49,392 nt of DNA from an uncultured Oscillospiraceae bacterium (GTDB lineage: Bacteria > Bacillota > Clostridia > Oscillospirales > Ruminococcaceae). A program made the position numbers and the translations under genes. The notes below the pieces were generated by a model. That model was given only the letters and a program-made list of their open reading frames with translations. It did not search any database and was not told the origin of the DNA. The stretch is from NCBI GenBank assembly GCA_949282975.1, contig CASDQY010000011.1, positions 1 through 49,392 on the forward strand. Direction: 5' to 3'. Shown in pieces: positions 31,842-41,468 of this stretch (the stretch's first letter is position 1; each line of letters opens with the position of its first letter).

Positions 31842-34505
31842 ATGAAAAAATATTACAGTATCTGGCTGGCGCCTTTGGCGGTGCTGGGGGTGCTGTGCCT
31901 GTTGTATCTGGTCAACGGGCTGTATCCCTTTGGGGAAAACACCATCAGTTGGGGGGATATGAACCAGCAGGTGGTGCCCCTGCTTTTGGAACTGCGCAAT
32001 ATCCTTCACGGAGAAGGCAGCCTGTTTTACACCATGCAGACCGGCGCAGGGATGAATTTTTATGGGGTATTCCTCTTCTTCCTTTCCTCGCCGTTTTCGT
32101 TTTTGGTGTACTTTGTGGATACCGGGGACATGAAGTGGTTCATGAACCTGCTTTTGCTCCTCAAGCTGATGACCTGCGCCGTGACGGCGTCGGTGTTTTT
32201 CCGGGTTCGGTTTCCAAACCTTCGGCAGCGGTTTGGAACGCTCTTATCGGTTTGTTATGCCTTTAGCGGCTATACCCTTCTTTTTTATCAGAACATTGTC
32301 TGGTTGGATGTCATGTATCTCTTTCCCCTGCTTCTGCTGGGGTTGGACCGGACTTTAAACCGCCGCAGGCCCCTGCTTTACATCCTAAGCCTCTGCGGGA
32401 TTATGGCCTGCCAGTTTTATCTGGGCTATATGGTGGTGATCTTCCTGCTGCTGGCTGTGGCAGTATGGGTGTTCTGGGCCATGCCCAAAGAGGGCCGGGG
32501 CCGGGCCTGTGCCTGCTTTTTCGGGGCCAGCCTGGTGGCGGCGCTGCTCACCGGGGTAATCTGGGCGCCTGCTTTGCTGCAATTTATGAATTCCGCCCGT
32601 GGAGAAGGGCTGGTGGAAAGCCTGACTTCCGGCGGCTTGTTTACCTATCTGAGCACCACTCTGCCCTTCCTTTGCTCCAGCGCCATTTTGGTGGTGAGTC
32701 TCTTTTTCCTGAAAAATCTCCGAAGCAACCGAAGGCTTTCGGCGGTGCTGATGGTTTTTCTGCTCTGCGCTGTGCCGCTGCTTCTGGAGCCGGTGAACAA
32801 GATGTGGCACACCGGCAGCTATCAGGCGTTTCCTGTGCGGTATGGGTTTATCACCCTGTTTTTGGGTTTCTGCCTTTCTGCCTGGGCGCTTCAGCGGATT
32901 TCGCCGGAAACTCTGCCCAAACACACCAGCCCCGGCGCACTGGCGGGGGTGTGGGTTGCCCTGGTGGCGGCCGTGGCGGTGGAAGGCATTCTGCTGCTCT
33001 ATTTTTCCGGGGTGCTGGACAGTTATCTTTCCACCCTGTGGGTGGATCAAAGCTCCATGCTTTTGCAGATGCTGGTATTCTTGATTGTGGGCTTTGGAAT
33101 CTTTTTGCTGCTGTTTACCTATCATTACGGCTATTTTACCTTGCGGGTGTTTTCCGTCCTGCTCTGTTTGCTGGTGGGTTCCCAGATGCTGTTTTCCCTT
33201 CAGGTGTATGTGGGCGAGGCTTCCAATTCGGTGGCCGCCTGGCAGCAGTACACCGATCTGGAGGGGGTGCTTCCGGAGGATGGGCTTTACCGGGTAAAGA
33301 CCGACAACAAATATACCGACGCCAATCTGATGGGGGGCATTGGATACAACAACCTGGCCCACTACACCTCCTTTACCACCGAGGACTATCTCTTTACCGC
33401 AAAAAAACTGGGGTATTCCTCCTATTGGATGGAGGTCAATTCCAACGGCGGCACCCTGCTCACCGACGCTTTGCTGGGCAACCGGTACACCGTCAGCCAG
33501 TTTGACTATCTCAACATTGCCGGGGAGCCGGTGTATGAAAATGAACTTTACCGTATTTATGAAAATCCCCTGACCCTTTCCCTGGGCCTGGTGGTGGGGG
33601 CGGATCAGGTAAAGGAGGAAATCCCCGATCTGGATCGGATGCAGGTGCAGCAATATCTTTATGAGACCCTGCTGGATACCTCCGCAAACCAGTTGATCTA
33701 TCCCTACGCCCCCCAGGAGGTTCGGCACATCGACATTTCCGAAGAGACGGGCCGGTATACCCTGATCTGCCGTTCCCGGTACAGCGCAGAGCTGGAATAT
33801 GAAATTCAGGTGGATGGAAGGCAGACGCTGTATTTCGACTGCTTTGACGTCTACTCCAACAATCTGGTGGAGGCCATCAATCAATCCTTTGATATCGAGG
33901 TCAACGGAAAGACTGTAACCACCAACTACCCCAACCAAAGCGTCAACGGGCTGGTGGAACTGGGCACCTTTGAAAACACCACCGTCCATGTGGTGATTCA
34001 GCTCAACAAGGATTGCTCCTGCAATTCCTTCGGGGTGTTTGGTTTGGATGTGGATCTGTTGGAAGAAACTTTGCATGAAGTTTCGGATCAGCAGGCAGAA
34101 GTCACCTATCAGGGGAATACCTTCACGGCCACGGCCTACAGTCCACAAGAAGGGCAGGTGCTCTATCTGTCTGTTCCCTACGACGAAGGGTTTACCTGTA
34201 CGGTCAACGGCGAGGAAGTGGAAGTGCAGCGGGCCAACACCGCCTTTATGGCCATCCCCCTGGAGCAGGGGGAAAATACGGTGGTGCTGACCTATACGCC
34301 CCCGGGTTTCTGGGCGGGAACAGTTCTTACCGGAATGGGAGTGCTGGCGCTGATTGGATTTTTATGGTACCAAAAGAAAAACCGCCCACCGCTGGTAAAA
34401 CTGAACCGCCTTTGCATCGGTGCAGTGGGCGTGCTGGGGGTGCTCTGCTTCCTGGCGATTTATGCCATGCCGCTGCTGGTTTGGGTAGCGGGGCAGTTTC
34501 TCTGA
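31842..34505 (+). CDS. YfhO family membrane protein
   Basis: Large polytopic protein of the GT-C-like YfhO family, which in Bacillus and Listeria glycosylates wall polymers such as lipoteichoic acid. The 887 residues have about twelve membrane segments in the first 460, with the family-typical first loop (PFGENTISWGDMNQQ, containing the acidic pair near residue 35) and the SGYTLLFYQNIVWLD segment. An extracellular domain (about 465-815) and two C-terminal membrane segments follow. GGAAGGAG lies before the ATG. It appears to be monocistronic, with its own promoter. No glycosyl-lipid or teichoic-acid gene adjoins it. Confidence 0.88.
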   Translation: MKKYYSIWLAPLAVLGVLCLLYLVNGLYPFGENTISWGDMNQQVVPLLLELRNILHGEGSLFYTMQTGAGMNFYGVFLFFLSSPFSFLVYFVDTGDMKWFMNLLLLLKLMTCAVTASVFFRVRFPNLRQRFGTLLSVCYAFSGYTLLFYQNIVWLDVMYLFPLLLLGLDRTLNRRRPLLYILSLCGIMACQFYLGYMVVIFLLLAVAVWVFWAMPKEGRGRACACFFGASLVAALLTGVIWAPALLQFMNSARGEGLVESLTSGGLFTYLSTTLPFLCSSAILVVSLFFLKNLRSNRRLSAVLMVFLLCAVPLLLEPVNKMWHTGSYQAFPVRYGFITLFLGFCLSAWALQRISPETLPKHTSPGALAGVWVALVAAVAVEGILLLYFSGVLDSYLSTLWVDQSSMLLQMLVFLIVGFGIFLLLFTYHYGYFTLRVFSVLLCLLVGSQMLFSLQVYVGEASNSVAAWQQYTDLEGVLPEDGLYRVKTDNKYTDANLMGGIGYNNLAHYTSFTTEDYLFTAKKLGYSSYWMEVNSNGGTLLTDALLGNRYTVSQFDYLNIAGEPVYENELYRIYENPLTLSLGLVVGADQVKEEIPDLDRMQVQQYLYETLLDTSANQLIYPYAPQEVRHIDISEETGRYTLICRSRYSAELEYEIQVDGRQTLYFDCFDVYSNNLVEAINQSFDIEVNGKTVTTNYPNQSVNGLVELGTFENTTVHVVIQLNKDCSCNSFGVFGLDVDLLEETLHEVSDQQAEVTYQGNTFTATAYSPQEGQVLYLSVPYDEGFTCTVNGEEVEVQRANTAFMAIPLEQGENTVVLTYTPPGFWAGTVLTGMGVLALIGFLWYQKKNRPPLVKLNRLCIGAVGVLGVLCFLAIYAMPLLVWVAGQFL

Positions 34506-34534
34506 TTGAATTTCCGGGAAAAATATGCTATACT
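34506..34534 (+). promoter_or_regulatory. promoter of proS
   Basis: TTGAAT at 34506-34511, a 17-bp spacer and TATACT at 34529-34534, with an upstream TGC giving an extended -10. It lies 59 nt before the start codon, directly after the YfhO stop. Confidence 0.7.
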
Positions 34535-34592
34535 GGGCACATCTTAGAACAATGACGGAAGCATTCCGAACAATAGAATGGGAGAGAGGACA

Positions 34593-36032
34593 TTGGCTAA
34601 ACAGCAAAAAATGGTAGAAGACATCACTTCAATGGAAGTGGATTTTGCCAAGTGGTACACCGATGTGGTGAAAAAGGCGGAGCTGGTGGATTATTCCAGC
34701 GTTAAAGGCTGCATGATCATCCGGCCTTACGGCTATGCCATTTGGGAAAACATTCAGGCGGATCTGGACAAACGCTTTAAAGAGACCGGCCATGAAAATG
34801 TATATATGCCCCTGCTGATCCCGGAACATCTGCTGCAGGTGGAAAAGGATCATGTGGAAGGGTTTGCCCCGGAAGTGGCCTGGGTCACCCAGGGTGGGGA
34901 AGAAACCCTCAGCGAGCGGCTCTGCATCCGACCCACCAGCGAGGTGCTGTTCTGCGAACACTATAAGAAAATCATCAATTCCTATCGGGATCTGCCCAAG
35001 CTGTATAACCAGTGGTGCAATGTCATGCGGTGGGAAAAAACCACCCGCCCCTTCCTGCGCTCCAGCGAATTCCTTTGGCAGGAAGGCCACACCATGCACG
35101 AAACCAAGGAAGAGGCCATGGAAGAAACCATGCAGCAGCTTCGCACCTATGAGGAGTTTTACCGGGATACCCTGGCCATTCCCGCCGTTACCGGCCGGAA
35201 AACCGACAAGGAAAAATTTGCCGGTGCGTTGGAAACCTATACCATTGAGCCCATGATGCATAACGGCGTGGCCCTTCAGGGCGGTACCAGCCACTACTTC
35301 GGCACCCATTTTGCCGAATGCTTCGGCATTACCTTCACCGGCCGGGACAACACCCAGCAGGTGCCCCATCAGACAAGCTGGGGCGTTTCCACCCGGATGA
35401 TCGGCGCCATCATTATGGTTCATGGCGACGACAACGGCTTGGTACTGCCGCCGAAAATCGCCCCCATCCAGCTGGTGATTGTTCCCATTGCGGTGCACAA
35501 GCCCGGCGTGCTGGAAAAGGCAAGAGAGCTGCAGGAGCAGCTGAAAGGCAAGTTCAGAGTCAAGCTGGACGAAAGCGACAACTCCCCCGGCTGGAAGTTT
35601 GCCCAGTACGAGATGAAGGGGGTTCCCCTGCGGCTGGAGATCGGGCCCAAAGACATCGAAAACAACCAGTGTGTGCTGGTGACCCGGCACAACCGGGAAA
35701 AGACCTTCGTTTCTCTGGATGAACTGCCTCAGGTGATTGAACAAAAGCTTCAGGAGGTTCACGACGGTATCTATCAGCGGGCGCTGGAAAACCTGAAGGA
35801 AAAAACCAGTGTGGCCACCACTCTGGATGAGTTCTTGGACATCGCCCAGAACAAGCCCGGCTTTATCAAGGCTATGTGGTGCGGGGATTCCGCCTGCGAG
35901 GACAAGATCAAGGACTTGACCAATGGAGTCAAGAGCCGGTGCATCCCCTTTGAAGAGGAGCATTTGGCGGATACCTGTGTTTGCTGCGGCAAGCCCGCCA
36001 AACATATGGTGTACTGGGGCAAGCAGTACTGA
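34593..36032 (+). CDS. proS: prolyl-tRNA synthetase, short (archaeal/eukaryotic-like) type
   Basis: Charges tRNA-Pro. At 479 residues this is the form without the editing insertion between motifs 2 and 3, and with the C-terminal zinc-type domain ([12 protein letters not shown] and [19 protein letters not shown]). Motif 2 is in [18 protein letters not shown] and motif 3 in the [24 protein letters not shown] segment. I prefer the TTG at 34593, 6 nt after GGGAGAG; the ATG at 34578 lies in front of that site and lacks one of its own. A terminator follows and the toxin-antitoxin genes are convergent. Confidence 0.95.
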   Translation: MAKQQKMVEDITSMEVDFAKWYTDVVKKAELVDYSSVKGCMIIRPYGYAIWENIQADLDKRFKETGHENVYMPLLIPEHLLQVEKDHVEGFAPEVAWVTQGGEETLSERLCIRPTSEVLFCEHYKKIINSYRDLPKLYNQWCNVMRWEKTTRPFLRSSEFLWQEGHTMHETKEEAMEETMQQLRTYEEFYRDTLAIPAVTGRKTDKEKFAGALETYTIEPMMHNGVALQGGTSHYFGTHFAECFGITFTGRDNTQQVPHQTSWGVSTRMIGAIIMVHGDDNGLVLPPKIAPIQLVIVPIAVHKPGVLEKARELQEQLKGKFRVKLDESDNSPGWKFAQYEMKGVPLRLEIGPKDIENNQCVLVTRHNREKTFVSLDELPQVIEQKLQEVHDGIYQRALENLKEKTSVATTLDEFLDIAQNKPGFIKAMWCGDSACEDKIKDLTNGVKSRCIPFEEEHLADTCVCCGKPAKHMVYWGKQY

Positions 36033-36050
36033 TTTTAAGACAAAAAGAAA

Positions 36051-36087
36051 GAGGACTTCAAGCAAATTTATGCCTGAAGTCCTTTTT
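36051..36087. terminator. terminator of proS and yoeB (repeat copy 1)
   Basis: AGGACTTCA and TGAAGTCCT pair over a 14-nt loop containing GC/GC, followed by TTTTT on the plus strand and A/T-rich sequence on the other. Its right half (ATGCCTGAAGTCCTTTTT, 18 bases) is repeated exactly at 36727-36744, on the other side of the toxin-antitoxin genes. Confidence 0.82.
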
Positions 36088-36088
36088 G

Positions 36089-36352
36089 TTATTTTTCGTA
36101 GTGGCCTTTGCAAGAGATGATTTCCACTTGATCTCCCGCAATGCGGTAAACCAACCGATTTGTATCGTCAATGCGACGGCTCCAAAATCCGCTGAGCTCT
36201 CCTTTTAACGGCTCCGGCTTTCCGATGCCTTCAAAGTGATTGCGGTCAATGGCTTTAAGCAAAGCGTTGATGCGCTTTAAGGTTTTTTTATCCTGGGTTT
36301 GCCAATACAGATAATCTTCCCATGCCAGTTCGGTAAAGAGCAGTTTACCCAT
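36089..36352 (-). CDS. yoeB: toxin YoeB (Txe/YoeB family mRNA interferase)
   Basis: Ribosome-dependent endoribonuclease. The 87 residues match the family: TELAWEDYLYWQTQDKKTLKRINALLKAI, GKPEPLKGELSGFWSRRID, NRLVYRI, and the C-terminal ISCKGHYEK. The catalytic Glu, Arg, His and Tyr positions are present. It overlaps the antitoxin gene by 8 nt, downstream of it. Confidence 0.93.
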   Translation of the reverse strand: MGKLLFTELAWEDYLYWQTQDKKTLKRINALLKAIDRNHFEGIGKPEPLKGELSGFWSRRIDDTNRLVYRIAGDQVEIISCKGHYEK

Positions 36353-36617
36353 TTTCCATATCCTCTAATTCTTCCCATGTTTTCTTTACCACCTTGTTTG
36401 CCTGAAGCTGGGCGAGAGATTCGGTTAAAAACTTAAGATTGGAGGAAGAATAAAATGGATCTGCGGTAATTTCAAAGGGAATCCGATGTTCCCGGGCCAC
36501 TTTGGTTGCAAAGATGGTAAAGGCGGTGGTCATGCTCATGCCCATTTCCTTGCAGATTTTTTCCATCTTTTCTTTGACCTCGGAATCCAAACGAAAATTT
36601 ACCATGGATTGTGCCAT
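36345..36617 (-). CDS. RelB/DinJ-family antitoxin
   Basis: Partner of the YoeB toxin; binds it and represses the operon. The 90 residues show the ribbon-helix-helix N-terminus MVNFRLDSEVKEKMEKICKEMGMSMTTAFTIF and a C-terminal toxin-binding tail (LQANKVVKKTWEELEDME). I start at ATG 36617 (GGGGGCATTCTT upstream); ATG 36605 is an alternative. YoeB is classically paired with YefM; a RelB/DinJ partner is a common variant. A consensus promoter lies 25 nt upstream. Confidence 0.9.
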   Translation of the reverse strand: MAQSMVNFRLDSEVKEKMEKICKEMGMSMTTAFTIFATKVAREHRIPFEITADPFYSSSNLKFLTESLAQLQANKVVKKTWEELEDMENG

Positions 36618-36641
36618 AAGAATGCCCCCTTTCTTAGATAT

Positions 36642-36670
36642 AGTATAGTGGATTGTGTAGCGTTTGTCAA
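36642..36670 (-). promoter_or_regulatory. promoter of the antitoxin-toxin operon
   Basis: Minus strand: TTGACA at 36670-36665, a 17-bp spacer and TATACT at 36647-36642. The following TATATC-rich stretch up to the ribosome site is a plausible place for the RelB-type operator. Confidence 0.8.
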
Positions 36671-36705
36671 GCAATTTCTTTACAAATAAAAATAAAAATG
36701 AAAGA

Positions 36706-36744
36706 AAAAGGACTGCAAGCACCGTGATGCCTGAAGTCCTTTTT
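36706..36744. terminator. terminator of glyA (repeat copy 2)
   Basis: AAAAGGACT and AGTCCTTTT pair, with inner CA/TG and GCA/TGC pairs and one G-A mismatch; on the minus strand TTTTTCTTTC and a long T-rich run follow. It is a near-copy of the hairpin at 36051-36087. Confidence 0.8.
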
Positions 36745-36761
36745 CTTTTTACAATTTCATT

Positions 36762-38021
36762 TTACTCATACAGCGGGTATTTGCCGCACAGTGCATTGAC
36801 CTTGGCCCGGATTTCCTCCTGGTGCTCCAGGTAATCTTCCTTGGCGGTGCGGTAGATGCACTCGGCAATCACCTTCATATCCTCCGGCTGCATGCCCCGG
36901 CTGGTGACGGCGGGGGTGCCGATACGGATGCCGCTGGTGACGAAGGGTTTCTCCGGGTCGTTGGGGATGGCGTTCTTGTTTACGGTGATGTACACCTCAT
37001 CCAGGCGCCGTTCCAGTTCCTTGCCGGTGATGTGGAAGTTCCGGGTGTCCACCAGCATCAGGTGGTTGTCGGTGCCGCCGCTGACCAGATCAAAGCCGTA
37101 GTTCATCAGTTCTTTGGCCAGCATAGCGGCGTTGTCCACAATCCGCTGGGCGTATTCCTTGAAAGAGGACTGCAATGCTTCCCCAAAGCAGACGGCCTTG
37201 GCGGCGATGATGTGCATCAGCGGGCCGCCCTGGGTGCCGGGGAACACAGCCTTGTTGATCTTTTTGGCAATTTCTTCATCGTTGGTGAGGATCAAACCGC
37301 CCCGAGGGCCCCGAAGGGTTTTGTGGGTGGTGGTGGTAACCACATCGGCGTAGGGCACCGGGTTCTGGTGCAGGCCGGCAGCCACCAATCCGGCGATGTG
37401 GGCCATATCCACCATCAGATAGGCTCCCACTTCCTTGGCGATTTGTCCCAGACGCTGAAAGTCAATGGCACGGGGATAGGCAGAAGCGCCGGCCACGATC
37501 ATTTTGGGCTGCACCTCTCTGGCGATGGCTTCCACATGGTCGTAATCAATGACCTCGCTGCCATCTTCCACGCCGTAGGAATGGAACTCAAAATATTTGC
37601 CGGAGAGGTTCACCGGGGAACCATGGGTGAGGTGTCCCCCGTGGGCCAGGCTCATGCCCAATACCTTATCCCCGGGCTGAAGCAGGGCAAAATACACCGC
37701 TGTGTTTGCCTGGGCGCCGGAGTGGGGCTGAACATTGGCAAAGTTGGCGCCAAACAGCTTTTTGGCCCGCTCGATGGCGATATTTTCCACAATATCCACA
37801 TCCTGGCAGCCGCCGTAATAGCGCTTGCCGGGGTAGCCTTCGGCATATTTGTTGGTGAGGACGCTTCCCATAGCGGCCATCACCGCCGGGGAGACAATGT
37901 TTTCGCTGGCGATCAGCTCGATGTTCCGGCGCTGGCGTTTCAGCTCCAGATTCATGGCGTCTCCCACTTCCGGGTCCGCTTTCATCACATAGCCGATGGT
38001 ATCTACCAAATCCTGATACAT
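36762..38021 (-). CDS. glyA: serine hydroxymethyltransferase
   Basis: PLP enzyme that interconverts serine and glycine with tetrahydrofolate, the main source of one-carbon units. The 419 residues are typical. [30 protein letters not shown], the PLP-lysine motif [14 protein letters not shown] and [15 protein letters not shown] are visible. ATG 38021 has GGAAGGAG upstream; a longer in-frame reading to 38228 would run through the promoter into the rarA end. Confidence 0.97.
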   Translation of the reverse strand: MYQDLVDTIGYVMKADPEVGDAMNLELKRQRRNIELIASENIVSPAVMAAMGSVLTNKYAEGYPGKRYYGGCQDVDIVENIAIERAKKLFGANFANVQPHSGAQANTAVYFALLQPGDKVLGMSLAHGGHLTHGSPVNLSGKYFEFHSYGVEDGSEVIDYDHVEAIAREVQPKMIVAGASAYPRAIDFQRLGQIAKEVGAYLMVDMAHIAGLVAAGLHQNPVPYADVVTTTTHKTLRGPRGGLILTNDEEIAKKINKAVFPGTQGGPLMHIIAAKAVCFGEALQSSFKEYAQRIVDNAAMLAKELMNYGFDLVSGGTDNHLMLVDTRNFHITGKELERRLDEVYITVNKNAIPNDPEKPFVTSGIRIGTPAVTSRGMQPEDMKVIAECIYRTAKEDYLEHQEEIRAKVNALCGKYPLYE

Positions 38022-38067
38022 AGTTTTTACTCCTTCCAGATGGAAAAAACGGGTAACGATTACTGTT

Positions 38068-38096
38068 ATTATACACAAAATCACAGGGGAAGTAAA
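38068..38096 (-). promoter_or_regulatory. promoter of glyA
   Basis: Minus strand: TTTACT at 38096-38091, a 17-bp spacer and TATAAT at 38073-38068, 47 nt before the ATG. Confidence 0.7.
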
Positions 38097-38112
38097 GAAA
38101 AAACGGAATATG

Positions 38113-39402
38113 TCATTCTTTCTCCTCCGGGTTCGGGCCGGTTTGCTGCTGCCAGATTCGGTAACGCAAAGCGGCTTGTTCGGTTTTGTTTTCCCCGAAG
38201 TGGTAGTACACATGATCCTTGATGTCATCCGGAAGGTACTGCTGCTTAACCCAATGCCGGGGATAGTCGTGAGGATAGAGATAATGCTGGCCCTTTACCG
38301 CCCGGTCCTCCCCGTCGTAATGGACGTTTTGGAGCTGCCGGGGGAAGCCCCGGCCCATTCCCTGGCGAACGTCCCGGGCAGCGCCGTCGATGGCCAGATA
38401 GCCGCTGTTGGATTTGGGCGCAGTGGCCAGCAGGATGGCCGCATCCGCCAAAGGGATCCGGGCCTCCGGCAAGCCCAGCTGCAAAGCGCTGTCCACACAG
38501 GCTTTCACAATGGGAATGGCCTGGGGATAGGCCAGGCCGATATCCTCCGCCGCAATCACCAGCAGCCGCCGGCAGGGGGAGATCAAATCCCCGGCTTCCA
38601 AAATTCGTGCCAGATAGAATACGGCGGCGTTTTCATCGCTGCCCCGGATGGATTTTTGCAGGGCGGAGAGCAGATCGTAGTGCTGGTCCCCTTCCCGGTC
38701 ATAGGTGTTGGCGCTTTTTTGGGCCAACTGCTGAGCCAGTTCCAGGGTGACGGTTGGCCCGCCCTCCTCCCCGGAGGCGGCCAGGGCGCAGAGCTCCACC
38801 GTGTTGATGGATTTGCGCACATCCCCGCCGCAGCCCTGGGCAATGGCTTGTTCCACCTCCGGGGTGCGCCGGATGGAACAGCCCAGCCGCTGTTCCATGG
38901 CTTCAAACCCACGGCGCACGGCTTTGACCGTTTCCCGGGGGGTCACCTGTTTGAATTCAAAGACGGTGCACCGGCTGAGAATGGCCCCGTAAACGTAAAA
39001 ATAGGGGTTTTCGGTGGTGGAGGCGATCAGGGTAATGCTGCCGTTTTCCAGATACTCCAGCAGGGACTGCTGCTGCTTTTTGTTCAGGTACTGGATCTCG
39101 TCCAAATACAGCAGAATCCCGTTCATCCCCGCCAGCGTTTTGGTTTGATCCATAATCTCTTTCAGATCGGCGGTGGAACAGGAGGTGCCGTTTTTCTGGT
39201 ACAGCTTTTTGTGGGTCCGGGCGGCGATGATCCGGGCCACTGTGGTTTTGCCCACGCCGGAGGGGCCGTAAAAGATCATGTTGGGGATCTGGCCGGATTG
39301 GATGATGTTGTAAAGGGCTTTGCCGGGGGTGAGCAGATGGGGCTGCCCCACCACCTGGTCCAGGGTTTGGGGGCGCAGGGCGTCAGCCAGAGGGGAACTC
39401 AC
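38113..39402 (-). CDS. rarA: replication-associated recombination protein A (RarA/MgsA AAA ATPase)
   Basis: AAA+ ATPase related to clamp-loader subunits that acts at stalled replication forks. The 429 residues include [16 protein letters not shown], Walker [10 protein letters not shown] (46-54), Walker [11 protein letters not shown] (about 96-105), sensor 1 ASTTENPYF and the C-terminal tetramerisation region with [18 protein letters not shown]. The start is a GTG at 39402 that overlaps the esterase stop by 4 nt (GTGA), so translation is coupled. Confidence 0.94.
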   Translation of the reverse strand: MSSPLADALRPQTLDQVVGQPHLLTPGKALYNIIQSGQIPNMIFYGPSGVGKTTVARIIAARTHKKLYQKNGTSCSTADLKEIMDQTKTLAGMNGILLYLDEIQYLNKKQQQSLLEYLENGSITLIASTTENPYFYVYGAILSRCTVFEFKQVTPRETVKAVRRGFEAMEQRLGCSIRRTPEVEQAIAQGCGGDVRKSINTVELCALAASGEEGGPTVTLELAQQLAQKSANTYDREGDQHYDLLSALQKSIRGSDENAAVFYLARILEAGDLISPCRRLLVIAAEDIGLAYPQAIPIVKACVDSALQLGLPEARIPLADAAILLATAPKSNSGYLAIDGAARDVRQGMGRGFPRQLQNVHYDGEDRAVKGQHYLYPHDYPRHWVKQQYLPDDIKDHVYYHFGENKTEQAALRYRIWQQQTGPNPEEKE

Positions 39403-40235
39403 TGCTTCATCCCCCTTTTCCGGCCTTCCAGGGAATAGGGATTGAAGGCGCTGCCGGGGCCGAAGAAATGCTCAAAGGCCAGATGGACGCTTTCATCCCA
39501 GAAATACCATTCGTGGATTCCCGGCCATTCCAAATAGGTGAAGTCGTAGTGCAAAGGCTTCATAGCTTCGGCCAAATTCACGCTCATTTGATGAATGAAA
39601 TCTTCTGTGCCGCAGGTGACAAACAGCTTGGGCTTTTCCGGGTTTGCATCCTGCCGCCGGGCCAGGGCGAAAAGGTCGTAAGGTTCCAGTAGCTGGGGGT
39701 GCTCCTGAAACTGTTCCACCACCTTCTTCCCCACAATACCCATGACCTCCCCGGGGGCCATCATGGGGTTTTCCTCCAGGCAGGCCTGCATGACCAATTG
39801 GATGTCGCAGGCGGGGGAAAAAGCGGCGCAGCCGGCATACCGTTCGGGATAGGTTAAGGCACAGCGCAAAGCCCCGTACCCGCCCATGGAAATGCCCATG
39901 ACATAGCGGTCTTCCCGCTTGGAGGAAACCCGGAACAGGGTTTCCATGATTTCAGGCAGTTCCTGGGTAATGTAGGTGAAATAGGGCGCACCCTCCGCCA
40001 TGTCGATATAAAAACTCTTCTGCACTTCCGGGATGATGAGCATCACGTCATAATCCTGAGCCAGCAGGGAGCAGCGGGTGTTTATGACCCAGTCGGTGCT
40101 GTTGTCGCTCAGGCCGTGAAGCAGGTATACGGCCCGGAAGGGGCCGTTGTGGTTTCGGCGCTTGGGGGTGATGATCCGCACAGCGGTATTCATCCCCAGA
40201 ACTTTGGAATACACATTGCCGGTGAAGTCAGCCAT
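39399..40235 (-). CDS. esterase family alpha/beta hydrolase (esterase D/CE1-like)
   Basis: Serine hydrolase of the putative-esterase family that includes S-formylglutathione hydrolase, antigen 85 and acetylxylan esterases. Of 278 residues, the oxyanion segment YLLHGLSDNSTDW, the nucleophile elbow GISMGGYGA (Ser116) and a C-terminal catalytic His in GIHEWYFWDE are visible. There is no signal peptide, so it is cytoplasmic. It follows the CPBP gene by 24 nt and overlaps rarA. The substrate is unknown. Confidence 0.88.
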   Translation of the reverse strand: MADFTGNVYSKVLGMNTAVRIITPKRRNHNGPFRAVYLLHGLSDNSTDWVINTRCSLLAQDYDVMLIIPEVQKSFYIDMAEGAPYFTYITQELPEIMETLFRVSSKREDRYVMGISMGGYGALRCALTYPERYAGCAAFSPACDIQLVMQACLEENPMMAPGEVMGIVGKKVVEQFQEHPQLLEPYDLFALARRQDANPEKPKLFVTCGTEDFIHQMSVNLAEAMKPLHYDFTYLEWPGIHEWYFWDESVHLAFEHFFGPGSAFNPYSLEGRKRGMKQ

Positions 40236-40259
40236 ACAAACGTCTCCTTTTCGGCGGGG

Positions 40260-41237
40260 TCAGCCGATGATTTGAATCTGGGTGATCAGGCACAGCATCC
40301 CAATCACCACCAGGATCCAGAAAAAGAAATTGGTAACCAACAGATTGATTTTCGCTCGATTGGTCAGGTTGGTGTCCCGATCCCGGTTTTGAAAGGCCCG
40401 GGTGTGGCGCATGGACCAGAGGGCCACAGATCCCATCCCCAGCAGCAGCAACAGCAGTACGCTGAAGAGATACCAGGGCAGGGAAAGCCAGGCCAAAAAG
40501 AGCCAGACCAGATTCACCGCTATGCTCACCAGGGTGGGCACCAGCACCGAAAAGCTCCGCAGCCGGAACAGCCCCAGGGCCAGCCCCAAAAACAGCCGGC
40601 AGACCACCAAATCCAGCCGGGGAGATAAAACGGCGTAAAGCACGGCGCTGACCAGGACAGCCACCAGCTCACCGTATTCCTTCAGCCGGCCGATCACCAG
40701 CCCACGGAAGAAAAACTCCTCCAGAACGGAGGGAAGCAGCACCAAAGCGATCAATTCCAGCATCAGGCTGCCAAAGTTTTCGGGCAGAGGGGCGGCTTCC
40801 TGCTCATAATATAAAGGGGTGAAGCTGCTCATCATCCAGAGGCCCAAATCGGTGAGGAGCTTGGCCACGGCGCTGATTCCCAGCCCGATTCCCAGGGAAT
40901 AGCCGTAGCGGATGCCGATGGCTTTTTTTAGCCCCAAAACCCCTTTGGACCGGCCGCCGCAGAGCCAGAGCACCAGGCAGGCGGGCAGATAGGAGCAGAG
41001 CAGAGTGAGGATCCGGGCCAGCATCTGTCCGTCCGGTTGGGAAAGGTCCATGCGGGCAGCCAGAATCTGAAAGGGAGAAAACAGCACCAGCCAAAGGCCC
41101 ATGACCAGCATGGTGGAGAGGATCACCAGGTGGTAGCGCAGGGTCAGACTGCGCCGCTCGGTGAGTTTCGGGGTGGCGGGCAGATAACCCAGCCCGTCAA
41201 CATAGGTCACCGGTTGTTGTTTTTCGTTGGATTCCAT
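40260..41237 (-). CDS. CPBP-family membrane protein lacking the metal-binding histidines
   Basis: The 325 residues have about eight hydrophobic segments and the Abi/CPBP fold. Motif 1 is present (EEFFFRG, Glu173/Glu174/Arg178). In motif 2 the usual FxxxH reads LYAVLSPRL, and in the last motif the usual HxxxN reads SIAVN, so both histidines are missing and the Asn is kept. CPBP (Rce1-like) proteases need these histidines, so this one is probably not a protease. The 269-bp gap upstream contains two 9-9-3-9 elements. It heads a CPBP-esterase-rarA operon. Confidence 0.78.
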   Translation of the reverse strand: MESNEKQQPVTYVDGLGYLPATPKLTERRSLTLRYHLVILSTMLVMGLWLVLFSPFQILAARMDLSQPDGQMLARILTLLCSYLPACLVLWLCGGRSKGVLGLKKAIGIRYGYSLGIGLGISAVAKLLTDLGLWMMSSFTPLYYEQEAAPLPENFGSLMLELIALVLLPSVLEEFFFRGLVIGRLKEYGELVAVLVSAVLYAVLSPRLDLVVCRLFLGLALGLFRLRSFSVLVPTLVSIAVNLVWLFLAWLSLPWYLFSVLLLLLLGMGSVALWSMRHTRAFQNRDRDTNLTNRAKINLLVTNFFFWILVVIGMLCLITQIQIIG

Positions 41238-41402
41238 ACCCAGTTAGCCTCCTTTTTGACAGGTATGCCCGGATTTTTTTGCTTTGTGTCAAGCGTTATT
41301 TTTATACAAAATGTATTTCCGCCGGTTTTCAACAGGATTTTTCACCGGCTTTTTTGATCTGTTGAGAAGAGTTAGGATTTTTTCTCCGGAAAAATACCGG
41401 GA

Positions 41403-41437
41403 TTATCAACATTGTCAACAGAGTTTTCAACAATTCC
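41403..41437 (+). repeat. 9-9-3-9 element, copy 3
   Basis: TTATCAACA (41403-41411) and TTGTCAACA (41412-41420) back to back, then GAG, then TTTTCAACA (41424-41432) and ATTCC. An isolated TTTTCAACA lies at 41326-41334. Confidence 0.75.
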
Positions 41438-41468
41438 ACCGGGAAAACCCTTCTACGGTGGGTATAAA

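Noticed and set aside
32385..34148. Open frame of 587 codons on the minus strand
   Set aside because: Antisense to the YfhO-family gene; no ribosome site, His/Gln/Lys-rich product.
34629..36113. Open frame of 494 codons on the minus strand
   Set aside because: Antisense to proS, which has all class II motifs.
38022..38228. N-terminal extension of glyA by 69 codons
   Set aside because: The extension would cross a good promoter and overlap rarA; the alignment of SHMT starts at the ATG at 38021, which has its own ribosome site.
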